Below, one piece after another: positions 34,192 to 42,677 of a DNA stretch of 64,000 nt. Both the position numbers and the translations under genes were made by a program. Position 1 is the first letter of the stretch. Each line of letters opens with the position of its first letter. Location: contig NZ_JADCJY010000001.1 in NCBI RefSeq assembly GCF_014982715.1, forward strand, positions 310,001 through 374,000. Direction: 5' to 3'. The notes below the pieces were generated by a model. The model did not search any database, had not been told where the DNA came from, and saw nothing but the letters and a program-made list of their open reading frames with translations. The stretch is from Gallalistipes aquisgranensis (GTDB taxonomy: Bacteria; Bacteroidota; Bacteroidia; Bacteroidales; Rikenellaceae).

Positions 34192-36450
34192 ATGAAATAC
34201 CTGAAACCGATTCTTCTGGCAGCGGTTGCCGTATTGTCGATCCGGCCCGCTCCGGCACGCGAGTACCGCGTGACGCTGGACAGCGTGGCCGCGGTGCTCG
34301 AAACGGCCCGTCCCGGCGACCGGATCGTCGTCGAAGAGGGCACATACCGCGATATGGAACTCAAGTGGCGCGGTGCGGGTGCCGAAGGAAAGCCCGTGCG
34401 CATCGAGGCTGCGACTCCGGGCGGCGTCGTAATCGGCGGCGCCTCGACGCTCCGCATTGCGGGCAGATGGCTCGAAATCTCCGGATTCGATTTCCGTGAC
34501 GGATATGCTCCGTCGGGTTCGGTCATCGAATTCCGTTGCGGTAGGGAGGTCGCCGACGACTGCCGCCTGACAGAATGCGTCGTCGAAGGATACAATCCGG
34601 TCCGCCGTGACCAGGCATACAGCTATGTCCTGCTTTTCGGCCGCCGCAACCGCGTGGACCATTGCACGCTGACCGGGAAACTGAATCTGGGCGTGACGCT
34701 GATTGTGATGCTCAACGAACCCCGCAGCCAGCAGAACCATCACCGGATCGACCATAATTGGTTCGGACCTCGGCCTGTCTATGGTTCCAACGGTGCGGAG
34801 ACCATCCGTGTCGGTACTTCGCAACAGGCCTATACCTCTTCGAATACCCTGATCGAGGAGAATCTTTTCGACCGTTGCAACGGCGAGGTCGAAGTGGTCT
34901 CGATCAAATCGAGCGACAACGTGATCCGCCGCAACGTCTTTTTCGAATCCGAAGGCGTGCTGGCGTTGCGCCACGGCGACCGCAACACGGTCGAGGAGAA
35001 CCTCTTCGTGGGACACGGCAAGCGGAACACGGGCGGTATCCGTATCGTGAATGCCGGTCATAAGGTGAGACGCAACACGCTGGTCGGCATTGCCGGCGGA
35101 CGTTTCTTCTCGGCGCTTGCGCTGATGAACGCCGTGCCCAATTCGCTGCCCAACCGATACTGTCTGGTCGAGGATGTCGAGGTGACCGACAATACCTTCA
35201 TCGACTGTTCGAACATCGAGTTCGGAACGGGCAAGGACCTCGAACGCACCCTTGCTCCCGAGCGTGTCCTTTTCGCGCGCAATACGATCGTCAACGGGAA
35301 ACTCGACGCCCCTTTCATAGCCGTGGACCGCACCGACGGATTCACGTTCCGCGACAATCGGGTGAAACTGGCGGAGAAGTGCACGCTCGAAGGGTTTGAG
35401 AATGTTGTGCCGCAGCTTCCCGTGCTGCCGACCGAGACTGCGATGCGTGCCGGGAAGGGCGCTGCGTGGTACAGGCCCCGGACTGAGATTCATAAACCGG
35501 TAGAGACGGTTTACACCGTACATGCCGGCGAGGACCTGCCCGCCGTGGTCGAGCGGGCCGAAGCAGGGGCGGTCGTCGAGCTGGCCGATGCCGGAGGCGA
35601 CTACGCCATTGCGCGGGCGATGGTGGTGAAGGTGCCGCTGACGATCCGCGCCGCGAAGAACGGTGCCCGGCCCGTGGTGCGTTTCAACGGTGCGAAGGGC
35701 GATAACATGGTGACCATTGCCGACGGCGGTGATCTGCGTATCGAAGGCATCGCTTTCTCGGGAACGCTCGAAGCGGGCAAGGCTCTGGCTAAGGCAGGGA
35801 TTTCTACCGCCGCAGAGATGATCCGTCCCTATAACCTGCGGATCGACAACTGTGAGTTCTTCGATTTCGGCGAAGGCGGTTTCTTTGCCGTGAAGGGGTT
35901 GCAGGCGACCTTTGCCGGGCGGGTCGAGATCCGCAATTCATTGTTCCGCGATCTCTCGGGCGATGCGATCAACTATGCAGCCGAACGTGACGACAAGGGG
36001 CGTTACAATGCCGACGACATGCTGATCGAGAACTGCTCGTTCTACCGGATACTTGGCCTGCCGATCAATATCTACCGCGGCGGCAGCGACGAATCGACCG
36101 CCGGACCCTATGTCGAAATCCGCAACTGCAACTTCGAAGACTGCTGTAACAAGGAGCGTGGTTCCGTGATGCGTCTGGTGGGGCCGCAGGTGCTCGATAT
36201 TGCAGGATGCAATTTCTCGAACAGCGGCCGGGGGGGGCGTTCGATCCGTCTCGACGAGGCTACATGGGAGAAAATTTCCATTGCGGACTGTAATTTCTGG
36301 AATGCCGGGGGTATCCTTTCGATGACGGGCAATGTCGTCAAGGGGAAACTTTACGATGTGGAGCCTGACTATGCCGATCCTGAGGGACACGACTTCGCGC
36401 AACGTCCCGGCAGCCGTCTGGCGCAACTGGGAATCGGTGTGAAAAAATAA
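34192..36450 (+). CDS. PL6 alginate lyase (two beta-helix domains)
   Basis: 752 aa, 12 bp after the first PL6. Cleavable signal (MKYLKPILLAAVAVLSIRPAPA), so soluble in the periplasm. The N-terminal beta-helix (to about residue 430) carries the active site: NGAETIRVGTS (N200, E203), EVVSIKS (E234, Lys239), LALRHGD (Arg260). A second beta-helix domain (about 440-752, with NLRIDNCEFFDFGEGGFFAVKG and VEIRNCNFEDC coils) lacks these motifs. Two-domain PL6 enzymes with this layout are known from gut Bacteroides alginate loci. It should act on the oligosaccharides that come through SusC. Confidence 0.93.
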   Translation: MKYLKPILLAAVAVLSIRPAPAREYRVTLDSVAAVLETARPGDRIVVEEGTYRDMELKWRGAGAEGKPVRIEAATPGGVVIGGASTLRIAGRWLEISGFDFRDGYAPSGSVIEFRCGREVADDCRLTECVVEGYNPVRRDQAYSYVLLFGRRNRVDHCTLTGKLNLGVTLIVMLNEPRSQQNHHRIDHNWFGPRPVYGSNGAETIRVGTSQQAYTSSNTLIEENLFDRCNGEVEVVSIKSSDNVIRRNVFFESEGVLALRHGDRNTVEENLFVGHGKRNTGGIRIVNAGHKVRRNTLVGIAGGRFFSALALMNAVPNSLPNRYCLVEDVEVTDNTFIDCSNIEFGTGKDLERTLAPERVLFARNTIVNGKLDAPFIAVDRTDGFTFRDNRVKLAEKCTLEGFENVVPQLPVLPTETAMRAGKGAAWYRPRTEIHKPVETVYTVHAGEDLPAVVERAEAGAVVELADAGGDYAIARAMVVKVPLTIRAAKNGARPVVRFNGAKGDNMVTIADGGDLRIEGIAFSGTLEAGKALAKAGISTAAEMIRPYNLRIDNCEFFDFGEGGFFAVKGLQATFAGRVEIRNSLFRDLSGDAINYAAERDDKGRYNADDMLIENCSFYRILGLPINIYRGGSDESTAGPYVEIRNCNFEDCCNKERGSVMRLVGPQVLDIAGCNFSNSGRGGRSIRLDEATWEKISIADCNFWNAGGILSMTGNVVKGKLYDVEPDYADPEGHDFAQRPGSRLAQLGIGVKK

Positions 36451-36459
36451 GTGGAGACG

Positions 36460-38667
36460 ATGAAAAGGATATTTTATACCGTTGTGTTTACGCTCCTGAC
36501 GTTTGCCCTGACGGCCGGGGAGCACCCCTCTTTGCTGCTTACGAAGAAGGGCGTCGCCGCCATGCGCGAGGCCCGGGGACAGGTTCCGGCGTTCGATGCC
36601 GCGATAGCCCGTACGCTGGCCGGTGCCGATGCTGCCGTGGCTTCGGAGATCGTCGTTCCCGAGCCCCGCGACGGAGGAGGGGGATACACGCATGAGCGCC
36701 ACAAACTCAATTATTACGAAATGGTCGACTGCGGCATCGCCTGGCAGGTGACCGGAGAGGAGAAATATGCACGTCGTGTCGTGAAGATGCTGGAGGCTTA
36801 TGCCGACCTCTATCCGACGCTGGGATTTCATCCCGTGACGCTGTCGAAGACTCCGGGCCGCATTTTCTGGCAGACGCTCAACGAAAGCGTGTGGCTGGTG
36901 CATACCGCGATGGCCTACGATTGCGTCTATGATTACATGACCCCCTCGCAGCGGGACGATGTGGAGCGGAACCTCTTTCGTCCGATGGCTGATTTCCTGA
37001 TGAACGGCATGGAGGGAAACCGCGGCAATAACAAGGTGTTCAATAAGATGCATAACCATGCCACATGGGCTACCTCGGCCGTGGGCATGATCGGCATGGC
37101 CATGGGGGATGGCGCGCTGGTGAACAAGGCGCTTTACGGCACCGACGAAACGGGCCGGACGGGCGGGTTCATCCGCCAGCTGGATTATCTCTTTTCGCCC
37201 GATGGTTACTTCACCGAAGGGGCCTATTACCAGCGGTATGCCATCTGGCCTTTCATGGTTTTCGCGCAGTGTATCGAGCACAACCGCGCCGACCTGAATA
37301 TCTTTGCCTACCGCGACGGTATTCTGCTCAAAGCGGTTTCTACGCTGTTGCAGCTGGCTTACAACGGGCGTTTTATGCGTTTCAACGATTCGCTGGAGAA
37401 GGGTTACGACGCTCAGGAGCTGATCTATGCCGTGAATATAGCCTACAATGCCGATCCGACGAACAAGATGCTGCTGGATGTAGCGGCGCGCTGGCAGGAT
37501 TGGGTGCTGCCGACCGATGCCGGTTTCGCCGTGGCGCGCGATATCGCCCGCGGCGAGGCACGACCGCTCGTTCTCCGCAGTTCGCTTTTCCGCGACGGGC
37601 GCGACGGCGACGAAGGAGGGATGGCGGTGATCCGTTCCACGGACCCTGCGCTGAACAGTGCCCTGACACTGAAGGCCACGTCACACGGACTGAGCCACGG
37701 TCATTACGACAAACTGACGATGGCTTATTACGACAACGGCAACGAGGTTCTGGCGGACTACGGCGCTGCCCGGTGGCTCAACATAGAGGCCAAATACAAA
37801 GGGCATTACACCCGTGAAAACAAGACCTTCGCCATGCAGACCATCGCCCACAACACGCTGGTCGTGGATGAACGTTCTCATTTCGGCGGCGATTACGACG
37901 AGTCGATGAAGCACCATTCGGACATCTATTTCGCCGATTTTGCACACGACAGCGTGCAGGTCGTCTCGGCCAAGGAGGACAACGCCTGTCCGGGAGTGCG
38001 CATGCACCGCACGCTGGCCTATGTCACCACGCCGTTTCTGCAATATCCGCTGATTCTCGATATCCTGCGGGCCGAGAGCGGGTCGGAGCACCGGTATGAC
38101 TATCCGATGTGGTACAACGGCCATCCGGTGAGTTTCAATTTTCCCTATGAAAAGGCTCTTTCGACGATGACGGCGCTGGGAACGGCCAATGGGTACCAGC
38201 ATCTATGGCGGCAGGCGGCAGGGCGCAACGAAGCGTCGGGAACGAGTATCTTCACCTGGATCACGGGAAATCGGTTCTACTCGCTTTCGACCGTAACGAC
38301 CCCGGCCAGCGAAATGGTGTGCGTCGAGGCGGGAGCCGGTGATCCCGATTTCAACCTGCGTTCCGAAAAGGCGTATATCGTTCGTGAAAAGGGAAAGAAA
38401 AACCACACGTTCTTTTCCTCGCTCGAGACCCACGGGACCTATGATCTGCAGGTGGAACAGTCCGACAATCTGACCTCTTCCTGTCTCGGGGTGAGGCTCG
38501 TGGCCGATACGCCCGACTATACGGTCGCGGTGGCCGACTATGCGGGGGGGCACAGCGTTACGCTCTGTGTCTCGAACCGTACGGCCGGTACCGGGGAGCG
38601 TCACAGCGTGGAGACCCCCGAAGGCCGTTTCGAATGGACGGGACCCTATGATGTGAAAATGAAATGA
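36460..38667 (+). CDS. PL17-type exolytic oligoalginate lyase
   Basis: 735 aa from the ATG at 36460 (a GTG at 36451 is in frame but less likely). Signal peptide MKRIFYTVVFTLLTFALTAG. N-terminal (alpha/alpha) toroid with FNKMHNHATWATSAVGM (N199/H200) and GAYYQRYAIWPFMVF (Tyr256/257), the PL17 catalytic His and Tyr; then the Hepar_II_III beta-sandwich with KATSHGLSHGHYDKLTM and NEVLADYGAARW. PL17 enzymes release unsaturated monouronate from alginate oligomers. Nine bp after the PL6 stop and 24 bp before KdgF, which acts on its product. Confidence 0.93.
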   Translation: MKRIFYTVVFTLLTFALTAGEHPSLLLTKKGVAAMREARGQVPAFDAAIARTLAGADAAVASEIVVPEPRDGGGGYTHERHKLNYYEMVDCGIAWQVTGEEKYARRVVKMLEAYADLYPTLGFHPVTLSKTPGRIFWQTLNESVWLVHTAMAYDCVYDYMTPSQRDDVERNLFRPMADFLMNGMEGNRGNNKVFNKMHNHATWATSAVGMIGMAMGDGALVNKALYGTDETGRTGGFIRQLDYLFSPDGYFTEGAYYQRYAIWPFMVFAQCIEHNRADLNIFAYRDGILLKAVSTLLQLAYNGRFMRFNDSLEKGYDAQELIYAVNIAYNADPTNKMLLDVAARWQDWVLPTDAGFAVARDIARGEARPLVLRSSLFRDGRDGDEGGMAVIRSTDPALNSALTLKATSHGLSHGHYDKLTMAYYDNGNEVLADYGAARWLNIEAKYKGHYTRENKTFAMQTIAHNTLVVDERSHFGGDYDESMKHHSDIYFADFAHDSVQVVSAKEDNACPGVRMHRTLAYVTTPFLQYPLILDILRAESGSEHRYDYPMWYNGHPVSFNFPYEKALSTMTALGTANGYQHLWRQAAGRNEASGTSIFTWITGNRFYSLSTVTTPASEMVCVEAGAGDPDFNLRSEKAYIVREKGKKNHTFFSSLETHGTYDLQVEQSDNLTSSCLGVRLVADTPDYTVAVADYAGGHSVTLCVSNRTAGTGERHSVETPEGRFEWTGPYDVKMK

Positions 38668-38691
38668 CAAACCCATAAAAAATTGAAAAAG

Positions 38692-39036
38692 ATGAAAACA
38701 CGCAGTGAAACCTTTCAGCTCGAGAGCGAGCTGCAGTGGGAGAGCCCCGCTCCCGGCATCCGGCGCCAGATCATGGGGTACGACGGACAGTTGATGATCG
38801 TGAAGGTGAAGTTCGACAAGGGAGCCGTGGGAGCGCAGCATGAACATTACCACAGCCAGGCGACCTATGTGGCCAGCGGCAAATTCGAATTGTCGATCGG
38901 CGGTGAGAAGAAGATTCTCCAGGCCGGCGACGGTTACTATGTGGCTCCCGACGAGATTCACGGTTGCGTATGCCTTGAACCGGGTATTCTTATCGATACG
39001 TTTTCGCCGCACCGGGAGGATTTTCTGAAGAAGTAA
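38692..39036 (+). CDS. kdgF: KdgF-type cupin, unsaturated uronate linearising enzyme
   Basis: 114 aa from the ATG at 38692; a TTG at 38683 is also in frame. A single beta-barrel cupin with the metal-binding cluster GAQHEHYHSQATYV (H50, H52, and Gln56) and a later His in DEIHGCVCLEPG, ending in DTFSPHREDFLKK, the KdgF C-terminal signature. The family catalyses opening of the 4,5-unsaturated monouronate to the linear 4-deoxy-L-erythro-5-hexoseulose uronate (DEH). No signal peptide is seen, so it is expected in the cytoplasm unless the monomer is opened before uptake. Fits between PL17 and the permease. Confidence 0.93.
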   Translation: MKTRSETFQLESELQWESPAPGIRRQIMGYDGQLMIVKVKFDKGAVGAQHEHYHSQATYVASGKFELSIGGEKKILQAGDGYYVAPDEIHGCVCLEPGILIDTFSPHREDFLKK

Positions 39037-39055
39037 CCTGCAAACGGATATTCGA

Positions 39056-40507
39056 ATGAAGATAAAAGGATTGCGATGGATCGTCCTGGCGCTTATCGCC
39101 ATTGTGACGATCATCAACTATCTCGACCGGGGGACGCTCAACTACATGTGGGTGGCCAATACGAAGGTGGTATGTCCCGCCGGGGAGTATACGTTCGACG
39201 CCGAATCCGACACCTATGCGGTTTCTTCCGGCGGGGACCGTTTCGTGCTGCCGGCCGGCGATGTGACTCCGCTTGCCGACGGAGCTATCGAATACGTGAA
39301 GCACGGCGGTATCGCCAAGGAGCTGGGACTGATCGACACCTCGGCCCCTGCCGAGGAGCAGCAGCGGCAGGCCAAGAGCCTGCTGGCCGTCATTACCATG
39401 TTTTTCATGGTCGCCTACGGTGTTAGCCAGCTGGTTTCGGGCAAGATCTACGATAAGATCGGGACCCGTCGCGGATTCACCCTTTCGGCCATTCTCTGGG
39501 GAGGTGCCGATGCATTGGCTTCGATGGCCTCGGGTCTCAAGTCGCTGACTTTTTTCCGGGTTCTGCTCGGACTGGGCGAGGCAGGACCGTGGCCCGGCAC
39601 CACCAAATCCAATGCCGAGTGGTTCCCGCAGAAGGAGCGCGCTTTCGCGCAGGGTATCTTCGGGGCGGCCGCTTCGGTGGGTTCGATCATCGCTCCCGTG
39701 CTGATTCCCGTGCTCTTCCTGGTTTTCGGATGGCGCGTGACGTTCGTCGTCGTGGGTTCGCTGGGTATCATCTGGGTTATTCCGTGGCTTATCATCAATA
39801 AGAAAGGTCCCAAGGAGCATCCCTGGATCACCGAGAAGGAGCGTGAATATATCCTCACCGGTCAGCCCGAGTGCCGCGTGTCGTGCGATACGGCCAAGTC
39901 GTGGGGGACGCTGTTGAGCGAGCGGAAGAATTACTCCGTGATCCTCGGCCGCTTTTTCCTCGATCCCATCTGGTGGATGTTCGTGACGTGGCTGCCGATC
40001 TATCTGATCGAGGTCTTCGGACTCGATATCAAGCAGATCGCCATGTCGGCCTGGGTTCCTTACGTGGGTGCCGCCATTGGGTCGGTGGCCGGCGGGTGGT
40101 TCTCCGGCCTGCTGATAAACCGGGGTAAGAGCGTCAACTTTGCACGCAAAGCCGCGATGATTGTAGGGGCTTGCTTTATCGTTCCGGGCATGGCCTTGGC
40201 CGCAGTGGCATCGTCGGCGACGATGGCCGTGGTGATGATGGCCTTCATCCTGGGTGGATACCAGTTCGTAATGACCAATATCCAGACCCTGGCCAGCGAT
40301 CTGCAGACCGGCAAGGCCGTCGGCTCCCTGGCCGGGCTGGGCGGAGCGGCCGCTGTGCTGGGAACCATCATTTCGATCCTGTTCATCCCCTACCTGACAC
40401 AGAGCGGCGATTGGACGCTGTTTTTCGTGCTGGGGGCGGCGCTCGTGCCGGCCAGCCTCCTGTGCGTGTTCCTGTTCGGCGGACGGATTGAGCAGCAAGT
40501 GAAATAA
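39056..40507 (+). CDS. ACS-family MFS permease, uronate/DEH uptake
   Basis: 483 aa with twelve predicted helices. GEAGPWPGTTKSNAEWFPQKERAFAQGIFGAAASVG is the anion:cation symporter (ExuT/UhpT-like) signature. An unusual hydrophilic insertion of about 65-70 residues (roughly 33-100, including a charged segment up to QQRQAKS) sits in the periplasmic loop between helices 1 and 2, much longer than in ExuT. Expected to bring monouronate or DEH across the inner membrane, before reduction by the SDR. 19 bp after kdgF. Confidence 0.9.
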   Translation: MKIKGLRWIVLALIAIVTIINYLDRGTLNYMWVANTKVVCPAGEYTFDAESDTYAVSSGGDRFVLPAGDVTPLADGAIEYVKHGGIAKELGLIDTSAPAEEQQRQAKSLLAVITMFFMVAYGVSQLVSGKIYDKIGTRRGFTLSAILWGGADALASMASGLKSLTFFRVLLGLGEAGPWPGTTKSNAEWFPQKERAFAQGIFGAAASVGSIIAPVLIPVLFLVFGWRVTFVVVGSLGIIWVIPWLIINKKGPKEHPWITEKEREYILTGQPECRVSCDTAKSWGTLLSERKNYSVILGRFFLDPIWWMFVTWLPIYLIEVFGLDIKQIAMSAWVPYVGAAIGSVAGGWFSGLLINRGKSVNFARKAAMIVGACFIVPGMALAAVASSATMAVVMMAFILGGYQFVMTNIQTLASDLQTGKAVGSLAGLGGAAAVLGTIISILFIPYLTQSGDWTLFFVLGAALVPASLLCVFLFGGRIEQQVK

Positions 40508-40536
40508 CCAATAACCTTTTAAATATCAGAAAAGAT

Positions 40537-41289
40537 ATGAGACTAAGTGGAAAAGTAGCCATCGTTACGGGTGGCGCGCGCGACCTGGGTCGTGCGATCT
40601 CTGTGAAATTGGCTGCCGAAGGCGCCAAGGTATGTCTGAACTATTTCGACAATCCCGAGGATGCCGAAAAGACGCTTGCCATGATCAAGGCCGACGGCGG
40701 CGAGGCGATTGCCGTGCAGGGAGACATGACGAAAGCCGCCGACGTGAAGAATCTTTTCGCCAAGGCCGGCGAGGCTTACGGCGGCAAGGTGGACATTCTG
40801 GTGAATGTCGTGGGCGGTATCGTGGGCCGCAAACTCATCACCGAACAGGATGAAAAGTGGTACGATTTCCTGATGGACGTCAACATGCGGTCGGTGTTCC
40901 TCTGCACGCGCGAGGTGGTTCCGATGATGCCTGCCGGCGGTTCGATCATCAACTTCTCGTCGCAGGCCGCCCGCGACGGCGGCGGTCCGGGCGCTTCGGT
41001 CTACGCCACTGCCAAAGCGGCGGTGATGTGCCACACGCGTGCCATGGCCAAAGAACTCGGTCCGAAGGGCATTCGTGTCAATGCGCTGGCTCCGGGCATG
41101 ATCAATACCTCGTTCCATGACCGTTTCACCAAGCCCGAGGCTCGGGAGAACCTGCATCATACGGCTCCGCTGCGTCGTGAAGGCGAAGCTTCGGAGGTCG
41201 CTGACCTGGTATGTTTCCTGGCCAGCAGCGAGTCGAGCTACCTCACGGGTACGAATATCGACATCAACGGCGGTACGCTTTTCTCGTAA
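40537..41289 (+). CDS. SDR-family DEH reductase (2-keto-3-deoxygluconate-forming)
   Basis: 250 aa, classical short-chain dehydrogenase: cofactor-binding TGGARDLGRAI (residues 11-21), NVVGG active-site region, NFSSQAARDGGG with catalytic Ser, and YATAK (Tyr156, Lys160). Many Asp/Arg features near 37-40 are compatible with either NADH or NADPH. In alginate loci this position holds the reductase turning DEH into KDG. General SDR annotation is certain; the DEH role is inferred from neighbours. KDG kinase and aldolase must be elsewhere. Confidence 0.88.
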   Translation: MRLSGKVAIVTGGARDLGRAISVKLAAEGAKVCLNYFDNPEDAEKTLAMIKADGGEAIAVQGDMTKAADVKNLFAKAGEAYGGKVDILVNVVGGIVGRKLITEQDEKWYDFLMDVNMRSVFLCTREVVPMMPAGGSIINFSSQAARDGGGPGASVYATAKAAVMCHTRAMAKELGPKGIRVNALAPGMINTSFHDRFTKPEARENLHHTAPLRREGEASEVADLVCFLASSESSYLTGTNIDINGGTLFS

Positions 41290-41312
41290 GGCTTCCGGAC
41301 GTTTTCATGCAG

Positions 41313-41352
41313 GGCGGACGAGATCCTCGGCGAGGGTATCGTCCGCCTTTTT
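41313..41352 (+). terminator. Intrinsic terminator 15 bp before the PL38-type gene
   Basis: GGCGGACGA / TCGTCCGCC plus an inner CCTC/GAGG helix, followed by TTTTT. It would reduce read-through into the next alginate-lyase gene, which has no room for its own promoter after it. Confidence 0.8.
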
Positions 41353-41367
41353 CCTAATACCGTTGTT

Positions 41368-42543
41368 ATGAAACGAATCTTTCTTTTCTTGCTGTCGATA
41401 ACGGCCGTCTGTCCGGCCGTAGCGCAGTATGCGTTCAGTCCCGAGCTGCTCGGACGCTTTGCTGCGGCTTACCGCGAAGGCGATCCGCGTGCCGTGAGGG
41501 CTGCGGAACGGGTCATCGCGGCTTCCGGAGAGCTTCTGGAGATGGAACCGATGACGGTGACTTCCAAAAAACAGTTGCCGCCCAGCGGCGACAGGCGTGA
41601 TTACATGTCCTTGTCTCCCTATTGGTGGCCCGACCGGTCGAAACCCGACGGCCTTCCCTATGTCCGCCGGGACGGGGAGCGCAATCCCGAAGTCTACGAC
41701 TTTCCCGAACGGGAAAACGGTGACAGGCTCGGATATGCCGCACGGACACTGGCCGTTCTCTATCATGTCACGGGAGATGAGCGGTATGCCGCCAAATGTG
41801 CGGAACTGCTGCGCACGTGGTTTCTCGATCCGGAGCAGGGAATGAATCCCAACATGACCTACGCGCAGCTGATCCGGGGCCGTACGACGATCCGGGGTAC
41901 GGGGATCATCGACGCGCGGCGCATGTGTTTTGCACTGAATGCCGCCTCGCTGATCGGGAACTCTCCCGCCTGGAGCGACGGGGACCGTGCTGCATTGGGC
42001 GAGTGGGCCCGGGCGTTCCTCTATTGGTTGGAGCACAGCGTCAACGGGCAGAAGGAATTGCACGCGTCCAACAACCACGGACTCTGGTACGATGCCATCC
42101 GCTTGATGACGGCGCAGGCCGCAGGGCTCGGCGGACGGGTGCGGGAGATCGCAGAAAAGTCCGTGAAACCCCGTTTCACTGCCCAGGTGGCTGCCGACGG
42201 ATCGTTGCCGGAAGAGTTGGAGCGTACGCTTTCGCTGCACTATTCGACCTTCGTGCTTGAGGCCCTTTCCACGGCTCGTAACATGGCCCTCCCGTCGGGT
42301 GTGGACCTCTGGAGAATGCCCGAAGCGCAACGTGTGCTGGAGTTCCTGCTGCCGTATTACGAAAAGCCCGATACGTGGCCGTATCCCCAGATCAAACCTT
42401 TCGAACGCCGTCGCGGTGCGGCCCTGCTCTATGAGGCGGGAGTCGCTCTCGGCCGTTCGGAGTGGATCGACGCTGCCCGTCGTATCGGATACGGGGAAGG
42501 CAAGGCCGATTTTGCGGCTTTGCTGTTCTTCGAGTTGCAATAA
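41368..42543 (+). CDS. Alginate lyase of the PF05426 superfamily, PL38-like
   Basis: 391 aa with a signal peptide ending AVAQ. (alpha/alpha) toroid with KKQLPPSGDRRDYMSLSPYWWPDRSKPDGLPYVRRDGERNP, RTWFLDPEQGMNPNMTYAQLIRG, and ELHASNNHGLWYDAIRL carrying the catalytic Asn-His, with DTWPYPQIKPFE near the C-terminus. Proteins of this type belong to the PL5/PL38 group; the ASNNHG block and length favour PL38, whose members degrade alginate (mannuronan) or glucuronan. It ends the plus-strand operon. The terminator in front of it suggests lower expression than upstream genes. Confidence 0.88.
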   Translation: MKRIFLFLLSITAVCPAVAQYAFSPELLGRFAAAYREGDPRAVRAAERVIAASGELLEMEPMTVTSKKQLPPSGDRRDYMSLSPYWWPDRSKPDGLPYVRRDGERNPEVYDFPERENGDRLGYAARTLAVLYHVTGDERYAAKCAELLRTWFLDPEQGMNPNMTYAQLIRGRTTIRGTGIIDARRMCFALNAASLIGNSPAWSDGDRAALGEWARAFLYWLEHSVNGQKELHASNNHGLWYDAIRLMTAQAAGLGGRVREIAEKSVKPRFTAQVAADGSLPEELERTLSLHYSTFVLEALSTARNMALPSGVDLWRMPEAQRVLEFLLPYYEKPDTWPYPQIKPFERRRGAALLYEAGVALGRSEWIDAARRIGYGEGKADFAALLFFELQ

Positions 42544-42591
42544 ACCGGCGAATTCCCGTAGAAACATGGCGGCCGGCAAAACGTAGATAAT

Positions 42592-42632
42592 GGAACCGCC
42601 CCTGTCGGAAGAACTCCGACAGGGGCGGTTCC
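42592..42632. terminator. Bidirectional terminator between convergent genes
   Basis: Perfect 18-bp repeat GGAACCGCCCCTGTCGGA / TCCGACAGGGGCGGTTCC with a 5-nt loop, between the PL38-type and acetylesterase stops. Confidence 0.8.
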
Positions 42633-42677
42633 GTGAATGAGGGGTGCGCCGGTCTTCGGCTTTCCCGTTTCCGGAGA

